64,000 nucleotides of DNA from JBFMFH01 sp040752275 (GTDB taxonomy: Bacteria > Acidobacteriota > Vicinamibacteria > Vicinamibacterales > JAKQTR01): positions 1 to 64,000 of the forward strand of contig JBFMFH010000127.1 of the NCBI GenBank assembly GCA_040752275.1, given 5' to 3'. Position 1 is the first letter of the stretch. Every line of letters begins with the position of its first letter. Of this stretch, positions 24,057 to 31,813 are shown piece by piece. The position numbers and the translations under genes are program-made. The notes below the pieces were generated by a model. That model had not been told where the DNA came from, ran no database searches, and was given only the letters and a program-made list of their open reading frames with translations.

Positions 24057-24452
24057 CTACGTGCTCGTCTTGTGGCCGCCACTGACGCGAGTGGCCGCCC
24101 GTGCCGCCTTGGCCGCCTTCTCGCGCTTCCTCGCCGCCAGATACGCCTCGCCTGGGGCCCAGGACGGCGCGACAGCCACGGCGACCTTCATGAAGGTGTC
24201 GGTCGCCGCCCGCTTTGCGGCGCGCGCCGCGTACCCCAGCACCATCGCGAACCCGACGAACGGCAGGAACACCACGTACAGCGCGCCCATCATCGGCGCC
24301 ATGAGTAGGAACAGGAAGCTGGGAATCCGCGTGTAGGTCCGATCGCCTCCGCCGGGAAGCAGCCCGCCTCCGGCCGGCACCATCGCCATGTCCCATGCCT
24401 TCATGCTCCAGTAGAACCCGCTCTTGACTCTCGTGCCGCCCGTGTATGCCAT
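24057..24452 (-). CDS. small membrane protein of unknown function
   Basis: 131 residues, unrecognised. One long hydrophobic stretch at ~50-85 (SFLFLLMAPMMGALYVVF, LPFVGFAMVLGYAA) makes one or two membrane helices. A short polar N-terminus (MAYTGGTRVKSGFYW) precedes it and a basic Ala/Lys-rich tail (AARKREKAAKAARAA) follows. The ribosome site AAGGAAGGG lies 5 bases before the ATG, which decides this start over 24539. Resembles small membrane proteins seen beside stress genes, but I assign no function. Confidence 0.7.
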   Translation of the reverse strand: MAYTGGTRVKSGFYWSMKAWDMAMVPAGGGLLPGGGDRTYTRIPSFLFLLMAPMMGALYVVFLPFVGFAMVLGYAARAAKRAATDTFMKVAVAVAPSWAPGEAYLAARKREKAAKAARAATRVSGGHKTST

Positions 24453-24674
24453 GATGTCCCTTCCTTCCCGAGTATGAAGTGCGACGTCCTCTCGCGATGT
24501 CAGTCTCACTCTCTGCCCATAATGTAGGTCGGATCGCACTTTCGGGAAATCGGGTCGACATCCCGGTCGGTCGGGACAAAGTCCCGAGGCGACCCGGCAA
24601 AACGCCGGTGGCGCCCCGGGAAGACACCTGAGAGGGGGGGCCGCGAATCGTCCAGAGACGCCAGGGCGTTGATA

Positions 24675-26495
24675 TCAGTGGCGTTGCAGGACTTCCATCG
24701 TCCGCAGCACTGGGTAGAACTCGGGCCCGGGAGACGTCCCCAGGACGGCGTCCAGTAGGTTCCACGCCATCAGGCCGTCGTCCGACCTGGGATCGAACAG
24801 GACGAAGGCCAGGCGGGCCAGCGGCTGATCCATGGGAACGACGAGCGACCCGGCTGGTATGGTCAGCTCGCTCGGTTCCCAGGCGCCTGTGAGGGTGCGC
24901 AGTTTGTGCGTTCCTTGGTACTCACGCTCCTCGGTGCGGGACGACTCGATCCTGAATCGTTCGGCCTTGATCGCCTGCTCGCCGGTCGTCCGGTAGTAGG
25001 CGATGCCGTGCGCATCGAGGCGGTCGACAACGGTCGCAATCATGCGCGTTGTGGGGTTGCCTCCGCCGAAGCCCCGTCCCATGAACTGGCCGACGCCGGA
25101 TCCGCCACCTCCGCGACCGCCGCCCGGGGGTCCCTGGGGCGGCTGGGCGCCGGCGATCGCGGCCCGGGGCACGGCCTGCGCACCGGACGGCGGAACGGCT
25201 GCGGGCGCCGATGAGATGACCCACGCCCGAGGCGCAATGCTGGTCTCAGTTGTCTCGACCATGCCGTAGTGCGGCATGACCTCCGTCCGCTCGGACCCGG
25301 TCACGCGCACCCGAATCGGCCGATCCGGCACGTAGGGGTTGCGCTCGTCGACGACGTCAGCCAGCACGACCGTGACGGGATCCGGATACTTGGCGAGCCT
25401 GATGCGCACGGCCTGGGGCTGGCCGACGATCGACTCGGCGTCGGCCGCGGCCGTGGTGCGGCGGATGGCCTGGCCGTTCTGGACGGCGAAGTTCACGATC
25501 TCCTCGACGAACCAGTAGTTGGACTTGATGCGATCCTCGAAACTCGCATATGAATAGGTTTCCGACAGGATGCCGATGCGATTGCGTATCCCGAAGTAGG
25601 TCTGCGTGTATCGCGGCTTGTAGAGCTCGGCATCGCCCCGCCAGGCGCGTTCCCCCTGGCGCGACACCCCGCCGTAGTAGAAGTAGTCCCATCCGTGCTT
25701 CGCCTTGATCGCGCTGGTCACCGACGGCAGCAGCCGGTCGTGGACGAGCGCGCGGATGAGGTTCGAGGTATTCGGGTTGATCGACGTTTCGTAGGTCAGG
25801 TAGAAGCCGTGGTCGCTGCCATTCGTCGTGTGCAGGTCCACGGCGATGTGCGGGTCATACCGGGTCAGCAGGCGGGCCAGCGAACGCGCCTCTGCCGTTT
25901 CCAGCTTGGTGTTGTCGCGGTTCAGGTCGAGGTCCTGAGCGTTGTGGCGCTGCCCCATCCCGCCGACGGGTCCGTTCTGGCTGCCGCGGTTGCGGAGGCT
26001 GACCCGCTCGTTGCCGTCGGCGTTGTAGATGGGGTTGATGAGCAGGACGACGTTCTTCTCCCAGTCCGCCCGCTCGCCTTTCGCGACCGAGCGCAGGATC
26101 CAGAGCAGGGCCTCCTTCCCCTCGACCTCGCCCGCGTGGATGTTGCCCTGGATGAACACGCGGGTCTTCCCCGTGGCGAGCACCTGTTCGGGCGTCGGGT
26201 CCGGTGCACCGATGACGGCAAGGGGCATTGGCCGTCCTTCGAAGCTGTAGCCGTAGGTGGTGAGGTGGATCTGCGGCGCCACGGCCGCCATGGCCTTCAT
26301 GAAGCCGATCACTTCGTCGTACCGGCTGGTCTCGGCGTAGCCGGTGGCTTCGGGTCTCGTCTGCGGCCAACTACGAGTCGCTGCCGACCCGGCCGCCGGC
26401 GCCTGAGCGGTGAGAGGCACGAGCGCGACGGGGAAGACGAGCAGGCCCGCGACCAGAAGCAAGGCACACGCGGTGCGGCGGTTTCGCTGGATCAT
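24675..26495 (-). CDS. exported M14 zinc carboxypeptidase
   Basis: 606 residues with a signal peptide (ALLLVAGLLVFPVALVPLTA). IQGNIHAGEVEGKEAL supplies the zinc His and Glu, VDLHTTNG the second His, LDLNRDNTK the substrate-binding Asn-Arg, and ILSETYSYASFEDR the catalytic Glu region. It removes C-terminal residues from peptides outside the membrane. Residues ~460-505 carry a Gly/Pro-rich insert (PPQGPPGGGRGGGGSG), like the dipeptidase at 16659. ATG 26495 is chosen because the signal peptide starts there; the longer frame would run into the neighbouring gene. The HEAT-cyclophilin gene ends 31 bases upstream. Confidence 0.87.
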   Translation of the reverse strand: MIQRNRRTACALLLVAGLLVFPVALVPLTAQAPAAGSAATRSWPQTRPEATGYAETSRYDEVIGFMKAMAAVAPQIHLTTYGYSFEGRPMPLAVIGAPDPTPEQVLATGKTRVFIQGNIHAGEVEGKEALLWILRSVAKGERADWEKNVVLLINPIYNADGNERVSLRNRGSQNGPVGGMGQRHNAQDLDLNRDNTKLETAEARSLARLLTRYDPHIAVDLHTTNGSDHGFYLTYETSINPNTSNLIRALVHDRLLPSVTSAIKAKHGWDYFYYGGVSRQGERAWRGDAELYKPRYTQTYFGIRNRIGILSETYSYASFEDRIKSNYWFVEEIVNFAVQNGQAIRRTTAAADAESIVGQPQAVRIRLAKYPDPVTVVLADVVDERNPYVPDRPIRVRVTGSERTEVMPHYGMVETTETSIAPRAWVISSAPAAVPPSGAQAVPRAAIAGAQPPQGPPGGGRGGGGSGVGQFMGRGFGGGNPTTRMIATVVDRLDAHGIAYYRTTGEQAIKAERFRIESSRTEEREYQGTHKLRTLTGAWEPSELTIPAGSLVVPMDQPLARLAFVLFDPRSDDGLMAWNLLDAVLGTSPGPEFYPVLRTMEVLQRH

Positions 26496-26526
26496 GGAAG
26501 ACTCCGGAAGCTGTGTCGCTGACGTT

Positions 26527-28671
26527 CTACCTCGTGACCATCGCCACGCCGTCCCAGATCCTGACCTGGCGGATGACATCCCACTGCTGCAGTCGGTCGA
26601 CCACCTCCATCCCGGTCACGACATGGCCAAAGACCGTGTAGCGGCCGTCCAGGTGCGGCTGCGGCGAATGGGTGATGAACCACTGGCTGCCGCCGGTGTC
26701 AGCCCAGTCGAGGGCCATACCGAGGGTCCCGCGCAGGTAGGGCCGTTGGTTGATCTCGTCGCGCAGGGTGTAGCCGGGACCGCCCTCGCCGTCGCCGCGC
26801 GGATCGCCGTCCTGCACGACGAAGTTCGGCACGACACGGTGGATAGCGAGCCCGGAGAAGTACCCGTCTCGGGCGAGACGGACGAAGTTCGCGCAGGTCT
26901 GGGGCGCATCCAGCACCGCCAGTTCGAGTTCGATCGTGCCCTTGTCGGTCTCGAGGAACACGTGGGGCGAGACCGCGGGCACCGCGAGGCTCGCCATCCC
27001 GTAGTCGGTCGGGCGGCTCGGCGCCGGGCGGATGGCGGCCTCGACGTCGATGGACGCGTCGAGCCCTTTCAGCAACCCCGCGGCGCGGACGCGGACGGCC
27101 CAGTCCTGGTCGGCCAGCCCCTGGGTCAGCGCGGGAAAGGCCACGGCTGCCCCGTACTGGCTCAGCGCGGCCAGCGCTGCGGCCCTGGCCGCGTAGGCGC
27201 CGTCGCCGGCACCTGTCTTGTACGCTTCGAAGAGAGCCGCCTCGGCACCGGGGATCTTCCGCTCGCCGATCGCGGTGGCAGCGGCCGCCCGCACCATCAC
27301 GTCTGGATCCTTGAGCAGGTCGAGCAACGTACGATCGAGGCCCGGAGCTTTGATCGCGGACAGCGCCTGGATGACGGCGGGCCGGACGCGGGTGTCCGTA
27401 TCGGTCAGCATCCCGAGGAGACGCGGTCCGGCTATGCCGGGGTCCATCCGTGCCACGAGGCTCGCGATGGCGGCCCGCACGGAGGGGTGCGGATCGGGCG
27501 TGAGGCCTGAGAGCACCAGGGGAAAGCCATCGGGATCGATGGCGTGCACCGCGCGGAGGGCGGCGACGCGCATGGCGGGCCACAAGTCCGCCAGCAGGTC
27601 GAGCAGGACGTCATACGACTCGCGGTCTCGGAGCGCGCCGAGGGCGGCGACGACCTCGAGACGGAGGTTCGGGTCCACGGCGCGGGTCGCAGCAAGCATC
27701 CGCAACACCGGCAGCGCATCGCCGCTTCCGATCTGTGCGAGCGCGCGAACCGCCATCACGGCGGGTCGCGGGTCGCGATCGCCCGACTCGGCCATGAGCG
27801 TGAGCAGGGGCACGGCCGGCGCGTGCTTCAGCGCCCCCAAGCCCCGCGCAGCGAACGCCTTCGTGTAGCTGCCGCCGGTGCGAGCCAGGGTCAGGAGCGC
27901 CGGCGCGGCCCTCGGATCTTCGATGCGCGAGAGGGCGTACGCCACCGGCCACCAGCGGAGCCGAGGTTCGGGTCCGTTCCCACCCGGCGCCAGCACCACC
28001 GACGCGAGCGCGTCCCAGGCCTTCAGGCGCGTCAGGGCGTAGATCGCGAGGCGGAAGGCCTCGACCTCCGGCTTGAGCGGGGAGGCCATCTCGTCAGGGT
28101 CGAGGCCGAGCACCTCGCCGTCCTTCATACGCGCGGCCGCCATGGCGGCGATGGCCGGGGCCGACTCGCGGTCCCCGATCGTGCCGAGCGCTTCAGCGGC
28201 CCTTCCCTGCACGAGCGGCGAAGAATCGGCCAGCGCCGCGCGCAGCGAGGCAGCCGGCGCGAGATCGCCGATCAGGCCAAGGGCGAAGGCGGCCATCTGG
28301 CGCACCTCAGGGTCGTCTCTGGAGAGCAGCAGGCGCGTCAGTTGGGGCACCGGCCGGGCAAGACCGACACGCCCGATGGCGAGCGCCGCCCGGCGCCGCA
28401 CGCGCGCTTCGCCGTCGCCGAGCATCGCGATGAGATCGGGCGTGACCGCTGCTCCTGCTTGGCGCCGGTCGCGGCCCGCCCGCCCGCGGCCCTGGCCGGC
28501 CTGCTCTGGGCCGGCGGGCAGCAGCAGCGAGAGGTCGTCGAGGATGCGCCGGTCCTCGAGGCTGAGAATCCACGCCATCTTCCGTTCGAACGGTACCTCG
28601 CCGGACAGGACCGGCTGCTGGGCGCCCGGACGGGTCTGGTCGGCACCGGCCACGATTCCCAGCAGGACCAC
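26527..28671 (-). CDS. HEAT-repeat protein with C-terminal cyclophilin peptidyl-prolyl isomerase
   Basis: About 714 residues. Many ~31-residue HEAT/PBS-lyase-like repeats (RRAALAIGRVG, VRQMAAFALGLIG, LVQGRAAEALGTIG, VRAAAATAIGERK) form a long superhelix over residues ~50-540. A cyclophilin domain fills the last ~165 (KGTIELELAVLDAPQTCANF, HRVVPNFVVQDGDPRGDG, GSQWFITHSPQPHLDG, YTVFGHVVTGMEVVDRL). It is a folding helper with a docking scaffold. The start is unclear: no ATG precedes the core, so I use GTG 28671, which gives a short hydrophobic segment. An in-frame ATG at 28578 is the alternative; residues encoded upstream of 28700 look non-coding. Confidence 0.8.
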   Translation of the reverse strand: MVLLGIVAGADQTRPGAQQPVLSGEVPFERKMAWILSLEDRRILDDLSLLLPAGPEQAGQGRGRAGRDRRQAGAAVTPDLIAMLGDGEARVRRRAALAIGRVGLARPVPQLTRLLLSRDDPEVRQMAAFALGLIGDLAPAASLRAALADSSPLVQGRAAEALGTIGDRESAPAIAAMAAARMKDGEVLGLDPDEMASPLKPEVEAFRLAIYALTRLKAWDALASVVLAPGGNGPEPRLRWWPVAYALSRIEDPRAAPALLTLARTGGSYTKAFAARGLGALKHAPAVPLLTLMAESGDRDPRPAVMAVRALAQIGSGDALPVLRMLAATRAVDPNLRLEVVAALGALRDRESYDVLLDLLADLWPAMRVAALRAVHAIDPDGFPLVLSGLTPDPHPSVRAAIASLVARMDPGIAGPRLLGMLTDTDTRVRPAVIQALSAIKAPGLDRTLLDLLKDPDVMVRAAAATAIGERKIPGAEAALFEAYKTGAGDGAYAARAAALAALSQYGAAVAFPALTQGLADQDWAVRVRAAGLLKGLDASIDVEAAIRPAPSRPTDYGMASLAVPAVSPHVFLETDKGTIELELAVLDAPQTCANFVRLARDGYFSGLAIHRVVPNFVVQDGDPRGDGEGGPGYTLRDEINQRPYLRGTLGMALDWADTGGSQWFITHSPQPHLDGRYTVFGHVVTGMEVVDRLQQWDVIRQVRIWDGVAMVTR

Positions 28672-28805
28672 GCCACAGATGAGTGGGGCCGAGGCCTGCG
28701 GCCGGAGTAGGCAGGGACGATGATCCCGAGCGGGTGGCGCCGGACGGGCGCCCGCCGCGGCGGAAGGCCCCCAGCCGTGGTCGCGTTCGTGGGCCCAGAT
28801 GTCTT

Positions 28806-28901
28806 GAAGGCCCCCTGCCCGCGGGGGCCTTCGAGACGTCTCGCCCCGCCGGAGGCGGGGCACGGCCAACACTGTGACCTCGCGAGGCGCCGCCTCGCGA
28901 G
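28806..28901. terminator. three consecutive strong hairpins
   Basis: Perfect 10-bp stem GAAGGCCCCC/GGGGGCCTTC with a 7-base loop (28806-28832), 8-bp stem GCCCCGCC/GGCGGGGC with a 3-base loop (28843-28861), and 10-bp stem CTCGCGAGGC/GCCTCGCGAG with a 3-base loop (28879-28901). They lie between the stop of the MenC-like gene and the next gene on the same strand. No T-run, so either a factor-dependent terminator or an attenuator/processing region. Confidence 0.55.
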
Positions 28902-28961
28902 CGGTGGGCTGTCCGGCGACAGGACCCGCGAGGGAAGGGTCACAGAGGAGGCGGCTCCGGC

Positions 28962-30077
28962 TCATGACGGCCGAAGCTCCAGTCGCCGCAGGGTGGCCGC
29001 CTCGAGGCGTTCGGGCACGACGCGCACGCCAATGCCCGGGCCATCGATGGGCATCGGAATCGTTCCGTCCGGGCGGACCTCGATGGGCGGCTCGATGAGA
29101 TCCGGCTGGTAGTACCGCTTGCTGGCGGCTACGTCGCCCGGAAGAGAGAAGTTGGGCAGCGACGAAAGGTGCAAGTTATGGGCGCGGCCGATGCCGGACT
29201 CGAGCATGCCGCCGTGCCAGACGGGGATGCCGTTCTCGGCGCACAGATCGTGCAGGCGGATCGACTCGGCATGGCCGCCGACCCGACCCGGCTTGATGTT
29301 GATGATGCGGCACGCGTCGGCGGCGATGGCGTCCCTGGCGGCGCGCACCGAGTGGATGGACTCGTCGAGGCAGACCGGCGTCCGAAGCTCCCGCTGGAGG
29401 GCTGCGTGGTCGGTGATGTCCTCGTAGTCAAGGGGCTGCTCGATCATCATCAGGTTGAACGGATCGAGCCGCTTGAGGTGCGCCGCGTGGTCAAGGGTGT
29501 AGGCCGCGTTGGCGTCCACCATCAGCGGTACGTCGCCGAGGCGTGACCGGATGACTTCGACGGCATCCACGTCCCAGCCGGGCTTCACTTTGATCTTGAC
29601 ACGCTGGTAGCCCTCAGCGAGCTCGGAGGCCACGCGCTCGGCGAGCTCACCGAGCGAGTCCTGGATGCCGATCGACACGCCCGCCGCGAGGCTGGTGCGC
29701 TCGCCGCCGAACACGCGATACAGCGGCTCGTTGCACTGCCGGGCGAACAGGTCCCAGGCGGCCATCTCGAGGGAGGCCTTGGCCATGTTGTGCCCGCGGA
29801 CCCTGCGCATCGACGGGAAGATCTCCTGCGGATGCGCGACGTTGACGCCGAGGACCATCGGCGCGAGAAAGTGCTCGATGACGTGCCAGGCGGTTTCGAC
29901 GGTCTCCGAACCATAGAAGGGATTGTCGTCGGCCACGCATTCGCCGAGGCCCGACGCACCGCCACCATCGAGACGTGTCAGCAGGAACGTCCGATGGTGG
30001 ACCCGGCCGAAGCTCGTCTCGAAGTGGCGCACGAGAGGCAGCCGCACGACCCTCAGTTCGATGCGCTCGATTCGCAT
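28962..30077 (-). CDS. menC: o-succinylbenzoate synthase-type enolase (MenC / N-acylamino acid racemase family)
   Basis: 371 residues of the enolase superfamily. The second catalytic Lys sits in VKIKVKPGWD (K-x-K). Metal-binding acids are in LMVDANAAYT, MMIEQPLDYED and VCLDESIH, and the third catalytic Lys in INIKPGRVGG. HGGMLESGIGRAHN is diagnostic of the MenC/NAAAR branch. It dehydrates SHCHC to o-succinylbenzoate in menaquinone synthesis, though NAAAR-type racemases share these motifs. No other men genes are in the window. A -10 TACAAT ends 8 bases before the ATG. Confidence 0.82.
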   Translation of the reverse strand: MRIERIELRVVRLPLVRHFETSFGRVHHRTFLLTRLDGGGASGLGECVADDNPFYGSETVETAWHVIEHFLAPMVLGVNVAHPQEIFPSMRRVRGHNMAKASLEMAAWDLFARQCNEPLYRVFGGERTSLAAGVSIGIQDSLGELAERVASELAEGYQRVKIKVKPGWDVDAVEVIRSRLGDVPLMVDANAAYTLDHAAHLKRLDPFNLMMIEQPLDYEDITDHAALQRELRTPVCLDESIHSVRAARDAIAADACRIINIKPGRVGGHAESIRLHDLCAENGIPVWHGGMLESGIGRAHNLHLSSLPNFSLPGDVAASKRYYQPDLIEPPIEVRPDGTIPMPIDGPGIGVRVVPERLEAATLRRLELRPS

Positions 30078-30085
30078 GGGGCACC

Positions 30086-30091
30086 ATTGTA
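30086..30091 (-). promoter_or_regulatory. -10 box of menC-like gene
   Basis: TACAAT on the minus strand, 8 bases before the ATG at 30077, with no ribosome site between. Fits a leaderless mRNA. Confidence 0.45.
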
Positions 30092-30099
30092 TCTCTCCC

Positions 30100-30145
30100 G
30101 GGATTCGGGATTCGGGATTCGGCCCTGACGCCTGCCGCCTGACGC
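30100..30145 (+). repeat. GGGATTC array joined to a CTGACGC array
   Basis: Three perfect gggattc units (30100-30120) are followed by ggcc and three units ctgacgc, ctgccgc, ctgacgc (30125-30145). Two different 7-base units stand side by side in the divergent promoter gap between menC and the deoxynucleoside kinase. Confidence 0.8.
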
Positions 30146-30151
30146 CTGTTG

Positions 30152-30157
30152 TATATT
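30152..30157 (+). promoter_or_regulatory. -10 box of leaderless deoxynucleoside kinase transcript
   Basis: TATATT, then six C residues, then the GTG start at 30164. Transcription should begin at or beside the start codon. Confidence 0.6.
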
Positions 30158-30163
30158 CCCCCC

Positions 30164-30805
30164 GTGGACTACCGGTACCTGGCCGTCGAAGGGCCCCTGG
30201 GCGTGGGCAAGACGGCGCTCGTCGAACGGCTCGCGGCGCGTGTGGACGCGACGGCCGTGCTCGAGGACACCGACAATCCCTTTCTGCTTGACTTCTACCA
30301 GGAGAAGAGCGGCGCGGCCTTCCAGGTCCAGCTCTTCTACCTGCTGAGCCGGCATCGCCAGCAGACCAGCCTCCGCCAGGCCGACCTGTTCAGCCAGGCG
30401 ATTATCTCCGACTACCTGTTCGAGAAGGACCGGATCTACGCCTACCTGAACCTTGACGACAACGAGTTGTTCATCTACGAGCGCGTGTACGAACTGCTGG
30501 CGAAGGATGTGCCGCAGCCCGACATGGTCGTCTACCTCCAGGCGCCGACCGATCTCCTGCTCAGGCGCCTCCGCGAGCGCGCACGTGATCCGGAACGGGA
30601 GGAGCCCCGCCTGGATTCGCACTATGTGAAGGAGCTGAACGAAGCCTATCAGCACTTCTTCTTTCACTACTCGGCCACGCCGCTGCTCGTCATCGAGACC
30701 TCACAGGTCGACTTGCATGCGGACGAGGCCATCGACGATCTGATCAAGCAGATCCGGGCCATGGGGCGGGGAACGCAGTACTACGTGCCGAGGACGGGGC
30801 CGTAG
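30164..30805 (+). CDS. deoxynucleoside kinase (dNK family)
   Basis: 213 residues from a GTG start. It phosphorylates deoxynucleosides for nucleotide salvage. The P-loop GPLGVGKT is at 10-17. LEDTDNPFLLDFY contains the Glu that deprotonates the substrate; SDYLFEKDRIYA is the DR(S/Y) base-recognition region; LRERARDPEREE is the lid with catalytic arginines. The N-terminal P-loop leaves room for only ~9 residues, supporting GTG 30164 rather than TTG 30149, which lies inside the promoter. Followed by a heptad array and accD. Confidence 0.85.
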   Translation: MDYRYLAVEGPLGVGKTALVERLAARVDATAVLEDTDNPFLLDFYQEKSGAAFQVQLFYLLSRHRQQTSLRQADLFSQAIISDYLFEKDRIYAYLNLDDNELFIYERVYELLAKDVPQPDMVVYLQAPTDLLLRRLRERARDPEREEPRLDSHYVKELNEAYQHFFFHYSATPLLVIETSQVDLHADEAIDDLIKQIRAMGRGTQYYVPRTGP

Positions 30806-30865
30806 CAGGCGACAGGCGCCTGTCGCCTCCCCTGTCGCCTGTCGCCTGTCGCCTGTCGCCTGACT
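30806..30865. repeat. CTGTCGC heptad array with a 22-bp perfect palindrome
   Basis: Begins one base after the kinase stop. Units caggcga, caggcgc, then ctgtcgc once, a short break, and four more ctgtcgc units to 30859. The inverted copies at the left create a perfect 22-bp palindrome at 30807-30828 able to fold into a hairpin. It lies directly upstream of accD, whose -10-like TAAGCT follows at 30870. Confidence 0.8.
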
Positions 30866-30885
30866 TTGATAAGCTGAACACCCTG

Positions 30886-31767
30886 ATGGCCTGGTTCAAG
30901 AAGGAGAAGACCCCCATCGCCCCGCCCAAGGACACCTCCGTCAAGGTGCCTGAAGGGCTGTGGATCAAGTGTCCTTCGTGCACCCAGGTCATCTACAACA
31001 AGGACCTCCAGGCCAACCTCCAGGTGTGCCCGAAGTGCGCGCACCATTTCCGGATGACCGCCGCCGAGCGCCTCGCCTCGCTGCTCGACGGCATGTGGGA
31101 GGAGCACGACGACGGCCTGGTGTCGACCGATCCGCTGAACTTCACCGACACCAAGCCGTACGGTGGCCGGCGGACGGCCGCGATCGCGGCCACGGGCCGG
31201 CGCGACGCCGTCGTCGTCGCGATCGGTGCCCTCGATTGCATCCCGGTCGTCGTGGCGGCGATGGAATACGGGTTCATCGGCGGCAGCATGGGCGTGGTCG
31301 TCGGCGAGAAGATCACTCGCGCCATCGAGCGCGGCCTCTCCGAGCGCATTCCGGTCATCATCGTGTCGTGCTCGGGTGGCGCCCGCATGATGGAAGGCGC
31401 GCTGTCCCTGATGCAGATGGCTAAGATCGCAGCGGCGCTGGCGCAGCTCGACCGCGCCGGCGTGCCGTACCTGTCGGTGCTGACCGACCCGACGACCGGT
31501 GGGGTGACGGCGAGCTTTGCGATGCTCGGCGACCTGAACATCGCGGAGCCCAGGGCGCTCATCGGCTTTGCCGGCCCGCGGGTCATCGAACAGACGATCC
31601 GGCAGAAGCTGCCGGAGGGCTTCCAGCGCTCGGAGTTCCTCCTGGACAAGGGCATGCTCGACATGATCGTCGACCGGCGGGACCTCAAGGCTACCCTCGC
31701 TCGGGCGCTCCGATTCATGGGCTACGACCACGTGTCGAGCGCCGCGAAGGGCGCAAGAGACGCCTAG
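30886..31767 (+). CDS. accD: acetyl-CoA carboxylase carboxyltransferase subunit beta
   Basis: 293 residues. It transfers the carboxyl group from biotin to acetyl-CoA in the first step of fatty-acid synthesis, with AccA (not in the window). A four-Cys zinc ribbon lies near the N-terminus (IKCPSCTQVIY...QVCPKCAHHF). The crotonase-like core has MGVVVGEKITRAIERGL, SCSGGARMMEGALSLMQM and TDPTTGGVTASFAMLGD, which line the CoA site. Full length for the family. accD-folC is a frequent gene order. Confidence 0.95.
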   Translation: MAWFKKEKTPIAPPKDTSVKVPEGLWIKCPSCTQVIYNKDLQANLQVCPKCAHHFRMTAAERLASLLDGMWEEHDDGLVSTDPLNFTDTKPYGGRRTAAIAATGRRDAVVVAIGALDCIPVVVAAMEYGFIGGSMGVVVGEKITRAIERGLSERIPVIIVSCSGGARMMEGALSLMQMAKIAAALAQLDRAGVPYLSVLTDPTTGGVTASFAMLGDLNIAEPRALIGFAGPRVIEQTIRQKLPEGFQRSEFLLDKGMLDMIVDRRDLKATLARALRFMGYDHVSSAAKGARDA

Positions 31768-31813
31768 GGTCCCGGTGGCAGGCCCAGGGCCCCGGCCGTC
31801 GGGTGGTTCCTTC

